From positions 1 to 25,876 of IMG/VR virus record IMGVR_UViG_3300009091_000054: a stretch of 25,876 nt of DNA, one strand, 5' to 3'. Both the position numbers and the translations under genes were made by a program. Source of the DNA: a virus. The notes beneath the pieces are model-generated. The model was given only the letters and a program-made list of their open reading frames with translations, did not search any database and was not told where the DNA came from. Shown one piece after another: positions 1 through 8,350 of the stretch; within the stretch, counting starts at the first letter, position 1; each line of letters starts with the position of its first letter.

Positions 1-2
1 AA

Positions 3-1979
3 GGTAATCAAGGCACTCAAGGAATACAAGGTCAGTCAGGTACTTCACAAGGAACACAAGGTACGCAGGGTCCTCAAGGAACACAAGGTACGCAGGGTAT
101 ACAGGGTACGCAGGGTATACAGGGTAATCAAGGAACGCAAGGTATTCAAGGACAAAGTGGTACAAGTCAGGGTACTCAAGGCATACAGGGTAGCCAAGGT
201 ACTCAAGGTATACAGGGAAACCAAGGTACTCAAGGTATACAGGGAAACCAAGGTACTCAAGGAGTACAAGGTCAATCAGGTACAAGTCAGGGAATACAAG
301 GAATACAAGGACCTCAAGGTACTACCGGACTGCAAGGAAATCAAGGTACACAGGGTACTCAAGGTATTCAGGGTAACCAAGGTACACAGGGTATTCAAGG
401 ACAAAGTGGTACAAGTCAAGGTATACAAGGCATTCAAGGACCACAAGGAACTACCGGACTGCAGGGAAGTCAAGGTACTCAAGGTATTCAAGGTCCTCAG
501 GGCACGCAAGGTATTCAAGGACAGTCGGGTACAAGTCAGGGAATCCAAGGTATACAAGGACCTCAAGGTACTCAAGGTATTCAAGGTAGGCAAGGTACTC
601 AAGGTATACAGGGAAACCAAGGAACACAGGGTATACAAGGACAGTCAGGTACATCACAAGGTACGCAAGGTATTCAAGGAAATCAAGGTACGCAAGGAAT
701 ACAGGGAAATCAAGGTACTCAGGGAATACAGGGAAATCAAGGTACTCAGGGAATACAAGGTCAGAGTGGAACGTCCCAAGGTATACAAGGTATTCAAGGT
801 CCACAGGGAACTCAAGGAATACAAGGCAGACAAGGTACTCAAGGCATACAAGGTAACCAAGGTACTCAAGGCATACAGGGTCAGTCAGGTACTTCACAAG
901 GCATTCAAGGTATACAGGGTAACCAAGGTACTCAAGGTGTACAGGGTAACCAAGGAACTCAAGGTGTACAGGGTAATCAAGGAACTCAAGGTATTCAAGG
1001 GCAATCAGGCACTTCTCAGGGTATACAAGGGATACAAGGACCACAAGGAACTCAGGGTATACAGGGACGCCAAGGAACTCAGGGTATACAGGGTAATCAG
1101 GGTACACAAGGTGTTCAAGGACAAAGTGGAACATCTCAAGGTATACAAGGCATCCAAGGTCCTCAAGGTACTCAAGGTATACAGGGTAACCAAGGCACTC
1201 AAGGTATACAGGGTAACCAAGGCACTCAAGGTATTCAAGGTCAAAGTGGGACAAGTCAAGGCATACAGGGTATTCAAGGTCCACAGGGTACTCAAGGTAT
1301 TCAAGGTAGACAAGGAACCACCGGATTACAAGGTAATCAGGGTACACAAGGAATACAAGGACAGAGTGGAACATCTCAAGGTATTCAAGGTATACAGGGA
1401 CCTCAAGGAACTCAAGGTATACAAGGCAACCAGGGTACTCAAGGAATACAAGGTAATCAGGGTACACAGGGTATTCAGGGACAGTCAGGAACTTCACAAG
1501 GAATTCAAGGTATACAGGGACCTCAAGGTACTCAAGGTATACAGGGTAGACAAGGAACTACTGGATTGCAGGGTAATCAAGGAACTCAAGGTATACAAGG
1601 GCAGTCGGGAACAAGTCAAGGAATTCAAGGAATACAAGGTCCTCAAGGAACACAAGGTATACAGGGTAGACAAGGAACACAGGGTATTCAAGGCAATCAA
1701 GGAACTCAGGGTATTCAAGGTCAATCAGGAACCTCACAAGGTATTCAAGGTATACAAGGTCCTCAAGGTACTCAAGGTATTCAGGGACGTCAAGGAACTA
1801 CTGGATTACAAGGTAATCAAGGCACTCAGGGTATACAAGGTCAATCAGGTACGAGTCAAGGTATTCAAGGTATACAAGGTCCACAAGGTACTCAAGGCAT
1901 ACAAGGTAATCAAGGCACTCAAGGCATACAGGGAACTACCGGAACTGGCACGCAAGGTATACAAGGAACAACTGGAGGG
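3..1979 (+). repeat. 120-bp tandem super-repeat (collagen-like, 40 codons)
   Basis: The interruption motif Gly-Thr-Ser-Gln-Gly recurs with its first Gly codon at 39, 159, 279, 408, 528, 648 and then every 120 bases to 1848, giving 16 copies. Only the 279-to-408 interval differs (129 bases, three extra triplets). Each unit is 13 Gly-X-Y triplets plus one inserted Gln, which shifts the triplet register once every 40 residues. Units differ mainly at synonymous third positions (caa/cag, ggt/gga/ggc), so the protein pattern is being kept while the DNA diverges. Confidence 0.93.
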
Positions 1980-4364
1980 ACTCCCATTGATGGTACTTTA
2001 TTAGATTGGGATTCTACACATTATGATCCTTATACAGCTAATGCAGCAGGTAGGTTTTCTACTCAGGTTGCAGATCCTACAAATACAACAAGACTAAATT
2101 ATGATGGTTATTTTTATGCCACCAAATTATATTCGGCAGGGACTGAAGTTTCTGTAATAGGGCATACCCATACATATCTTCCACTGGCAGGAGGTACAAT
2201 GGCTGGTACACTTGCAATGGATGATCATCCCATAACATTTAATTACGCTTCAACAGGTACTCGTTGTATTGATATTAATGCAGGAAACAGAGATGTTAAT
2301 ATATGGGAGGTTTCGGATGCAGGAACATATAATAATGGATTTTATTTGCAATATGTAGGTACTGGTACATTAGCAAATAACAATCTGGAACTTTATACCC
2401 ATAATCAAGCCGGAACGGATATAAAGGTTTATACCGTTACACAAGATGGAGGATTTACCTTTCAAAGCAGTCTTGTCAATTTTAGTGCTTCTACCTATAC
2501 TTGGTTTTATGGGCCAACCTATATCATAGGTTCTTATTTTGATACACCTCTGGGCTATATGGAGGAAGGAGCTGATACCCAAAGGTTAGGATTGGAATAT
2601 AATAATTTATGTCTTGTTGATTATGTTTACAGACATTCAGATCCAACGGGAGTTTCGGGTTCAACTTATCCTACGTTATGGATATACTCTAATGCTGATC
2701 CAGCATCAAGTACGCAGAGCCTTAAATTATATCATAATACTACTAATGGAATCATAACCACAGGAGCGGGAGGGTTAAGTATATCTTCATTTTCAGGTTC
2801 TGTTTATATAACGGGACTTGGTTCTGATGAAGCAGAAACCTATGTAGTTGCTATTGATAATAGTACTGGTTTACTTACAAAAAGGTCAGTGGCTTCTATG
2901 GGTGGAGGTGGTAATGTTTCAAATACAGGAACTCCTTTAGATAATCAGATTGCTGTGTGGACATCAGCAACTGTTATTGAAGGTACCACTGGTCTTACTT
3001 TTGCAAGTAGTATTTTGACTGTTGCAACCACAATGAATATTGCTGCGGGAACTATTACTTATTCGGATGATTCTTATATTCAATTACAATCCAGTGAAAT
3101 AGATTTTTATACAGGAACAACTCCTGCTATCAGAGGTTACTGGGCTGCCGGAGGTCTTTCAATATCAGCAACTGGAGGATTATATGTTGATCACATTTAT
3201 GAGATGTCTGGTGCTCATGGTGTTAGTATTGAGGATGTGGTTTATCTTACAGCACTTGGATCTGATGAAACAGAAACCTACGTGGTTGCTATTGATAATA
3301 GTACAGGGTTACTGTCAAAAAGATCAGTTTCTTCACTTGGTGCTGGCGGTGGAGTGTCAATGGATGAATCAACAAATGGATATATTTGTACGGTTGAATC
3401 GGCAAATCATATTACAGGAGAATCCACTCTTACATATGATGGAACTACCTTTTTTCAAACCAAATCAGGGACAGCATCTTCTTTTGGGATGTTATTTGGG
3501 TATAATCTTACCACAGCACAAGGAACAAAATTTCTTTATGATGCCGACGATGAGAGTATGACCATTTCTGGTCGTCATGGTTCAATAGATTATGGGGCCA
3601 TAAAAATTTACGATTATCCTACTGAAATTGGAATATCTGTATCATTAGAGTATAATACAGCAGCTAAAATAAACATTACTGCTACAGGGTTTACCATGTA
3701 TGGTGATATGAACATATATGGGGATTCTGCCAGACAAATAGGAATGCAAAATGCTCCTGCATCTACAGCAGGAGGAAATTTGACTATCATAGCAGGAACA
3801 GCAGTAACGGCTAATTATGCAGGTGGGCATTTATATCTTAAAGGAGGAAATGCAGTAGCTACTGCTCAGTCCGGTCATGTTTATATTAGAGGAGGAACTG
3901 TAAGTACGGCAGGTAATGTTATGTTAGCTTATGACGGTACTGCTTATGGATATGTAGGAATCAGGACTACCGCTTCTACATCTTATGGTCTTTACGTAAG
4001 TGGTGCTATTTATGCTACAGGTAATATTACTGCTAATTCCGATATACGGTATAAACATGATGTTAAGAATTTAACAGGTGTTCTTGGAGAGCTTAATAAA
4101 ATTAATCCAATAACTTTTAGATACGATGAAGAGGATTCTGATGAGTTACACGCAGGATATAATGCTCAGGAAATTGAGAAAGTATTTCCGTTTATTTCCA
4201 AATATGATCCTGAGAAAGATAGGTTAGGATTGAAACATCTGGGATTGGAAGCTATGAATACAGTCGCTATTAAGGAATTAAAAATTGAAAAAGACGAAGA
4301 TATTCAATCACTTAAATTAAAGATTGATGAGTTAGAAAAAGAAATTAAACAATTAAAAAATTAA
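3..4364 (+). CDS. Giant collagen-like tail fibre with C-terminal S74 chaperone (5' partial)
   Basis: Likely the receptor-binding tail fibre. The reading frame is open from base 3 with no start in the window, so the N-terminus is missing. Bases 3 to about 1980 encode Gly-X-Y triplets, mostly with Gln in the Y position (GIQ, GTQ, GNQ, GPQ). A beta-rich shaft follows, including GHTHTYLPLAGGTM, a motif common in phage fibres, and two copies of a GSDE-x-ETYVVAIDNSTG element. The last 108 residues are a peptidase S74 intramolecular chaperone: NSDIRYKHDV holds the expected Ser (codon 4038-4040) and the Lys five residues later, followed by GYNAQEIEKVFP and a C-terminal coiled coil. Established for this family: the chaperone trimerises the fibre and then cuts itself off before the Ser. 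The internal ATG at 1566 lies in mid-repeat and is not the start. Confidence 0.95.
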   Translation, partial: GNQGTQGIQGQSGTSQGTQGTQGPQGTQGTQGIQGTQGIQGNQGTQGIQGQSGTSQGTQGIQGSQGTQGIQGNQGTQGIQGNQGTQGVQGQSGTSQGIQGIQGPQGTTGLQGNQGTQGTQGIQGNQGTQGIQGQSGTSQGIQGIQGPQGTTGLQGSQGTQGIQGPQGTQGIQGQSGTSQGIQGIQGPQGTQGIQGRQGTQGIQGNQGTQGIQGQSGTSQGTQGIQGNQGTQGIQGNQGTQGIQGNQGTQGIQGQSGTSQGIQGIQGPQGTQGIQGRQGTQGIQGNQGTQGIQGQSGTSQGIQGIQGNQGTQGVQGNQGTQGVQGNQGTQGIQGQSGTSQGIQGIQGPQGTQGIQGRQGTQGIQGNQGTQGVQGQSGTSQGIQGIQGPQGTQGIQGNQGTQGIQGNQGTQGIQGQSGTSQGIQGIQGPQGTQGIQGRQGTTGLQGNQGTQGIQGQSGTSQGIQGIQGPQGTQGIQGNQGTQGIQGNQGTQGIQGQSGTSQGIQGIQGPQGTQGIQGRQGTTGLQGNQGTQGIQGQSGTSQGIQGIQGPQGTQGIQGRQGTQGIQGNQGTQGIQGQSGTSQGIQGIQGPQGTQGIQGRQGTTGLQGNQGTQGIQGQSGTSQGIQGIQGPQGTQGIQGNQGTQGIQGTTGTGTQGIQGTTGGTPIDGTLLDWDSTHYDPYTANAAGRFSTQVADPTNTTRLNYDGYFYATKLYSAGTEVSVIGHTHTYLPLAGGTMAGTLAMDDHPITFNYASTGTRCIDINAGNRDVNIWEVSDAGTYNNGFYLQYVGTGTLANNNLELYTHNQAGTDIKVYTVTQDGGFTFQSSLVNFSASTYTWFYGPTYIIGSYFDTPLGYMEEGADTQRLGLEYNNLCLVDYVYRHSDPTGVSGSTYPTLWIYSNADPASSTQSLKLYHNTTNGIITTGAGGLSISSFSGSVYITGLGSDEAETYVVAIDNSTGLLTKRSVASMGGGGNVSNTGTPLDNQIAVWTSATVIEGTTGLTFASSILTVATTMNIAAGTITYSDDSYIQLQSSEIDFYTGTTPAIRGYWAAGGLSISATGGLYVDHIYEMSGAHGVSIEDVVYLTALGSDETETYVVAIDNSTGLLSKRSVSSLGAGGGVSMDESTNGYICTVESANHITGESTLTYDGTTFFQTKSGTASSFGMLFGYNLTTAQGTKFLYDADDESMTISGRHGSIDYGAIKIYDYPTEIGISVSLEYNTAAKINITATGFTMYGDMNIYGDSARQIGMQNAPASTAGGNLTIIAGTAVTANYAGGHLYLKGGNAVATAQSGHVYIRGGTVSTAGNVMLAYDGTAYGYVGIRTTASTSYGLYVSGAIYATGNITANSDIRYKHDVKNLTGVLGELNKINPITFRYDEEDSDELHAGYNAQEIEKVFPFISKYDPEKDRLGLKHLGLEAMNTVAIKELKIEKDEDIQSLKLKIDELEKEIKQLKN
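2815..3336 (+). repeat. Duplicated fibre-shaft element within the tail fibre gene
   Basis: Two in-frame copies of about 27 codons, near 2818-2898 and 3256-3336, encode LGSDE(A/T)ETYVVAIDNSTG followed by LL(T/S)KRSV and then a Gly-rich stretch. The copies start 438 bases apart. They look like repeated beta-structured shaft modules joined by flexible glycine linkers. The second-copy codons differ from the first, so the duplication is not recent. Confidence 0.8.
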
Positions 4365-4367
4365 ACC

Positions 4368-4655
4368 ATGGAACAAGTATTTACAGTACCCGAACGAGAG
4401 TATGCTTTTATTACTGAACAGGTTGTTATCAACATGCCAAGAAAATCAGCAAGAATCTACACTACTGTCCGAGATCAGAGCAGTGATCCTTTGGACGATA
4501 GTAATACTCAGGCAGAAATTACCTTTACGGAATTACTTGCAGCAGAACCTTCCATTACCGGAGCAGAAGTTACTGCTTTTAAGAAGATTTTAAAAGCAAT
4601 TATTGCAGCAGGATGGAATAAAACACTGGCGGATATAACAGAAGAACCATTTTAA
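4368..4655 (+). CDS. Small hypothetical protein downstream of tail fibre
   Basis: A 95-residue protein of unknown function starting 3 bases after the fibre stop and ending in a TAATG overlap with the next gene, so the three are probably co-translated. The N-terminal half is predicted beta-rich. The C-terminal half, from about residue 55, reads as two amphipathic helices (ELLAAEPSITGAEVTAFKKI and following). No signal peptide, membrane segment or cysteine is seen. Position suggests a virion-associated or fibre-accessory protein, but that is inference from context only. Confidence 0.75.
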   Translation: MEQVFTVPEREYAFITEQVVINMPRKSARIYTTVRDQSSDPLDDSNTQAEITFTELLAAEPSITGAEVTAFKKILKAIIAAGWNKTLADITEEPF

Positions 4656-5116
4656 TGTTACCAGTATCAGGAGAAATATCGTTTAATGCTGCCCTTATTG
4701 AGGTAGAACATTCATCTGGGACAGAACATACACTCTCAGCGTTGATGGATGAGTTAAATAAGTACACAACCGGAGCTTCTCATTCAGCTGATAGTATGTC
4801 TCTGATGCAAGGATATTGGGGAACTGTGGATGATGAGACTTTTCATTTTCTTCACCCTACAATATTCTTTGATGATGGGGAAGGGGAGGTAGTCGTAACC
4901 GTAAAAAACTGGTCTCCCAACGCTGCATATAGTGGAAGTATGGACTATTGGATATATAATTCAAGCATGGTAGAAATAGGAAGTGGTAGTTTAACATACA
5001 CTTCCGTTGCAGCAAGTTCCACTCAGGTTCAATACGGTACATATTCTGGAACGGCTTATTGTATTGATTGGAACTGGGCGTATTATACAGGTTCTCCTAA
5101 CAGACATTATTTCTAA
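4655..5116 (+). CDS. Putative virion-associated protein with an LPVSGEISFN-type N-terminus
   Basis: A 153-residue protein whose start overlaps the preceding stop by one base. The opening LPVSGEISFNAALIEVE, then TLSALMDELNK and SADSMSLMQGYWG, resembles a modular N-terminus (LPSSG-x-IS...SMSDFYGY) that I recall from many structural proteins of Bacteroidota phages. The remainder is beta-rich and aromatic, ending SPNRHYF. That resemblance and the gene's place after the fibre suggest a minor tail or baseplate component. Recognition is from memory of the motif, not from a search. Confidence 0.7.
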   Translation: MLPVSGEISFNAALIEVEHSSGTEHTLSALMDELNKYTTGASHSADSMSLMQGYWGTVDDETFHFLHPTIFFDDGEGEVVVTVKNWSPNAAYSGSMDYWIYNSSMVEIGSGSLTYTSVAASSTQVQYGTYSGTAYCIDWNWAYYTGSPNRHYF

Positions 5117-5149
5117 TTATTATATGTTTAACCAAAAACAATTAAAGCA

Positions 5150-5455
5150 ATGAAAATTAAAGTTAATGAAACATTCAAAGGCATTGATGGTATTCAACCA
5201 TTACCCAGTGAAACTGGAAGAGTCCTTGCTTTGAAGGACATTTGTATTAATGCCATTCTCACACCTGAAGAAAAGGATGATGAGAAAAAGAAACTTGAAA
5301 AGTATAGCATCTTCAAAAAACTTCGGGCCTCTTCGGAGGATGTTGTACTAACTGCTGAAGAGATTACTATAATTAAACGGTCCATAGCCAGAGTCTACGC
5401 TCCGCTTATCATGGGACAAGCCTTCGAAATGCTGGAAGAGAATCATCATGCTTAG
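5150..5455 (+). CDS. Small conserved phage protein
   Basis: A 101-residue charged, mostly helical protein. It has the arrangement LKDICINAIL ... LTAEEITIIKRSIARVYAPLIMGQAFEML, which resembles a small protein widespread in tailed phages. I know of no established function for it. The start is preceded by an A/T-rich 33-base gap (5117-5149) with no Shine-Dalgarno motif, a pattern usual in Bacteroidota. The stop is TAG, which shows TAG is used as a terminator in this genome. The gene overlaps the next by 8 bases. Confidence 0.7.
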   Translation: MKIKVNETFKGIDGIQPLPSETGRVLALKDICINAILTPEEKDDEKKKLEKYSIFKKLRASSEDVVLTAEEITIIKRSIARVYAPLIMGQAFEMLEENHHA

Positions 5456-7124
5456 GGAGCTTTGTAAAGAAACATTACTGCAGGGCGGTGATATTTCTCC
5501 TGTTGTTATTCCGGCAGGCCATACAGGTGGCACCACATTAATGAACCCTTCCGTCTTTGTGTGGGACGGAAGGATCATTGTTAATGTACGTCATGTGAAT
5601 TATGTTTTATATCATTGTGAAGGGGATGAATTATTCTACCATAGATGGGGACCACTGGTTTATATTCACCCTGAGAACGATGTTACTCTTACCACTAAAA
5701 ATTATATTGCTTTCTTTCATGACAATCTTGAAATGACAGGGTTTGCCAAAGTGGAAACAGATAAGTTGGATACAAAACCCATGTGGGACTTCATTGGTTT
5801 GGAAGATGGTAGATTAGTAAAATGGGATGGCAAATTATTTCTGAGTGGAGTCAGAAGAGATGTTAAAATCGGAGGAGAAGGAAGAATGGAACTCTCAGAA
5901 TTAATTACCAAAGATTGTAGAATGTTTGAGGTTACAAGAATGCGCATTGAAGTACCTGAAGGAGAAACTTCTTATTGTGAAAAGAATTGGATGCCGGTTC
6001 TTGATATGCCATACCATTATGTTAAATGGTGCAATCCTACACAATTGGTTAAGGTAGATCCCTTTACAGGAAAATCTAAAGAGGTTTACAAATGTAAATA
6101 TACAATACCTGGCTTACCTGACTTTAGAGGAGGCTCTCAGGTTATTCCATGGAAAGGCTATCATATAGCAATGATTCACCAATCCTATTTGTTTAACAAT
6201 CAAATTGGACAAAAGGATGGAGATTACTCTCATAGATTACTTGTCTGGGATAAGGATTGGGATTTGATCCATGTAGGTGAACCTTTTAAGTTTATGACTG
6301 GTTCAATCGAGTTTTGTTGTGGGATGGATTTCTTTAAGGGTGATCTTCTTGTTTCATTTGGCTTCCAGGATAACGCTTCATACTTATTACGTATTCCAGA
6401 AGATAAGGTTGAATCTCTGTTTAATTTGAAGTACCTTGATTTTAAGTGGGGTATATTCAAAAAGGATCCAGAGTTCTTCTACAATGTTAAACAGGAGTTA
6501 TTTGAAAGAGATATTTACCAGATGATCTTTCCAGTAGAGGAAGGAGATGTGGTTGTTGACATTGGGGCAAGTTGTGGTCCATTCACACGGATGGCATTGG
6601 ATAAAAATCCAAAGCATATCTACAGTATGGAACCCAATAAGGAATTGAGTGTAACCATGGAGGAGAACTTTGCAGATAATAAAATTGTTACTGTTATTAA
6701 CAAAGGTATTGCAAGTAACGATGGTCCATTTATATTTGAAAATGTTTATGAACCTCTAACTAATCACAAGTTCTGGGAAAAAGCCAATGGTGAAGGAATC
6801 TCCCTTAAAACATTTATTAAGGAGTATGGAATTAAGAATATTGATTTTCTAAAGATTGATTGTGAGGGAGGGGAGTATGATTTCTTTAATGATGAAAATT
6901 TGGAATGGATCTTAAAACACGTTAAGAAGATTTCTGCGGAGATTCATTTACTTGATGAGCCAATGATGTTTAAATATAGTAGATTCAGGGATATTTATCT
7001 TTCTAAGTTTCAAGAGTATGAAGCTTACACCTATGATGGTTCTCAGAATCTTACTAAGGATATCCTTACAGATGAATTTGCCAAAACACCACGTTATTTC
7101 ATGCTTTATATTGACAACCGATGA
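5448..7124 (+). CDS. GH130-like beta-propeller fused to FkbM-family methyltransferase
   Basis: A 558-residue two-domain enzyme. Residues about 25-335 look like a five-bladed propeller of the GH130/mannoside-phosphorylase type: NPSVFVWDGR at 33-42, GLEDGRLVKWDGKLFLSGVR at 117-136, EKNWMP at 178-183, RGGSQVIPWKG at 227-237 and EFCCGMDFFKGDLLVSFG at 288-305. Residues about 345-555 are an FkbM/Methyltransf_21 SAM-dependent methyltransferase with VVVDIGASCGPF (SAM-binding loop) and FLKIDCEGGEYDFF. FkbM enzymes O-methylate sugars and natural products. The propeller may bind or process a glycan that the second domain methylates. The gene overlaps the next by ATGA, implying coupled expression. The methyltransferase assignment is strong and the propeller assignment moderate. 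Confidence 0.8.
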   Translation: MLRELCKETLLQGGDISPVVIPAGHTGGTTLMNPSVFVWDGRIIVNVRHVNYVLYHCEGDELFYHRWGPLVYIHPENDVTLTTKNYIAFFHDNLEMTGFAKVETDKLDTKPMWDFIGLEDGRLVKWDGKLFLSGVRRDVKIGGEGRMELSELITKDCRMFEVTRMRIEVPEGETSYCEKNWMPVLDMPYHYVKWCNPTQLVKVDPFTGKSKEVYKCKYTIPGLPDFRGGSQVIPWKGYHIAMIHQSYLFNNQIGQKDGDYSHRLLVWDKDWDLIHVGEPFKFMTGSIEFCCGMDFFKGDLLVSFGFQDNASYLLRIPEDKVESLFNLKYLDFKWGIFKKDPEFFYNVKQELFERDIYQMIFPVEEGDVVVDIGASCGPFTRMALDKNPKHIYSMEPNKELSVTMEENFADNKIVTVINKGIASNDGPFIFENVYEPLTNHKFWEKANGEGISLKTFIKEYGIKNIDFLKIDCEGGEYDFFNDENLEWILKHVKKISAEIHLLDEPMMFKYSRFRDIYLSKFQEYEAYTYDGSQNLTKDILTDEFAKTPRYFMLYIDNR

Positions 7125-8347
7125 AAACGACATTAATCAATTATGTACATCACCCCTACGATCCTCAAGCTAATTTTGCCTTAGGTAAAAAATATGAGGA
7201 CGCAGGTCAGAACTCTGCTGCAATAGCATATTATTTGCGGACTGCAGAATTTACCAGTAACAATGTTTTATCCTACGAATGTTTACTAAGAATGGCAGTA
7301 TGTATAGAGAGACTGGGTAATAGGTGTCATTCAACCAAAGGAATACTGTTGAGAGCAATATCTTTGTTTCCGGAACGACCTGAGGCATATTTCTGGTTAG
7401 CCAAGGTATATGAGAAAACTCAGGAATGGTCTGAGTGTTATGGTATTTCCTGTATTGGGGAACATTTTGCCAAAGGAGACTTCCCATTACTGAAAACAGA
7501 TGTGAGTTATCCAGGTCCTTTCTTCTTTAAGTTTCAGAAAGCCCTTTCGTGTTGGTGGATTGGATTATTTGCATACTCAATTCGTCTATTTAAAGAACTG
7601 AGGGATACTCCTGGCATTCCGTTCGAATATGCACAGGCTGTAAATAATAACCTGAAGAACTTGGGCAATGGTAGTAAAAAGATTACGAAATATGAGCAAA
7701 GCCATTATCAGGATTTGAGACTCAAGTTTCCTGGAGCAGATACGATAGTTGATAATTTTTCTCACGCCTTTCAGGATATGTTTGTCCTTACAATGCTTAA
7801 AGGAAAACAAAATGGCAAGTGGCTTGAGATTGGATGTGGTGATCCTTGGTGGGGAAATAATACCTTCCTGCTTGAAAGACACTTTGGTTGGTCTGGAATA
7901 TCTATTGATATAAGTCCGGAACTGACAAAGAGATTTGAAATGTTTCGTAAGGCGGAGGTAATAACTGGAGATGCAGCAATGATAGATTATGAAAACCTGC
8001 TTGATGGTGATTATGATTACCTTCAGCTGGATTGTGAGCCGGCAGATATAACCTTTAGAGCCTTACAGAAGATACCTCTTCAGTTCCATAAGTTCGCCGT
8101 AATTACATTCGAGCATGATTGGTTCGCTGACGATAACAAGGCGGTTAGAGAGGAGTCCCGCAGATATTTAAAGTCATATGGTTATGAATTAGTTGTTACA
8201 AACATCTCACTTGATTGGTGGGGAGAGTCAGAAGATTGGTGGGTACATCCAGACTTAGTGGATCGTGAAATAATTAAAAAAATGACTTATCACTCAGAAA
8301 CGTCAGTTCCTGCAAATAGATATATGTATAATAGACTTAATACTTAA
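7121..8347 (+). CDS. TPR-domain protein with C-terminal methyltransferase
   Basis: A 408-residue protein. Residues about 12-185 form helical tetratricopeptide-like repeats (ANFALGKKYEDAGQNSAAIAY; then PERPEAYFWLAKVYEKTQEW). Residues about 230-400 are a class I SAM-dependent methyltransferase with KWLEIGCGDPWWG at 233-245, an acidic strand-2 end GISIDIS, and DYLQLDCEPA near 300, a layout close to FkbM enzymes. TPR regions usually mediate protein contacts, here perhaps recruiting a glycosyltransferase or the propeller enzyme encoded just upstream by the overlapping gene. The Trp-rich segment WWGESEDWWVHP near 366-377 is unusual. Substrate is unknown; modification of a sugar on the virion or host surface is inference. 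Confidence 0.8.
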   Translation: MKTTLINYVHHPYDPQANFALGKKYEDAGQNSAAIAYYLRTAEFTSNNVLSYECLLRMAVCIERLGNRCHSTKGILLRAISLFPERPEAYFWLAKVYEKTQEWSECYGISCIGEHFAKGDFPLLKTDVSYPGPFFFKFQKALSCWWIGLFAYSIRLFKELRDTPGIPFEYAQAVNNNLKNLGNGSKKITKYEQSHYQDLRLKFPGADTIVDNFSHAFQDMFVLTMLKGKQNGKWLEIGCGDPWWGNNTFLLERHFGWSGISIDISPELTKRFEMFRKAEVITGDAAMIDYENLLDGDYDYLQLDCEPADITFRALQKIPLQFHKFAVITFEHDWFADDNKAVREESRRYLKSYGYELVVTNISLDWWGESEDWWVHPDLVDREIIKKMTYHSETSVPANRYMYNRLNT

Positions 8348-8350
8348 AAT

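Noticed and set aside
451-1497. 348-codon antisense open frame and several shorter ones in the repeat
   Set aside because: The reverse complement of Gly-X-Gln codons lacks stops, so these are composition artefacts of the repeat.
3-1979. CRISPR-like array
   Set aside because: The repeat is contiguous, has no unique spacers and encodes a continuous protein frame.
157-2004. 615-codon open frame on the plus strand rich in Lys, Val and Tyr
   Set aside because: It is the +1 shadow of the collagen-like repeat. Synonymous third-base variation, constant Gly-X-Y protein pattern and continuity into the S74 domain all support the other frame.
1566-4364. ATG at 1566 as the start of the tail fibre
   Set aside because: It lies in mid-repeat (Leu-Gln-Gly context would be cut) and the same frame is open back to base 3.
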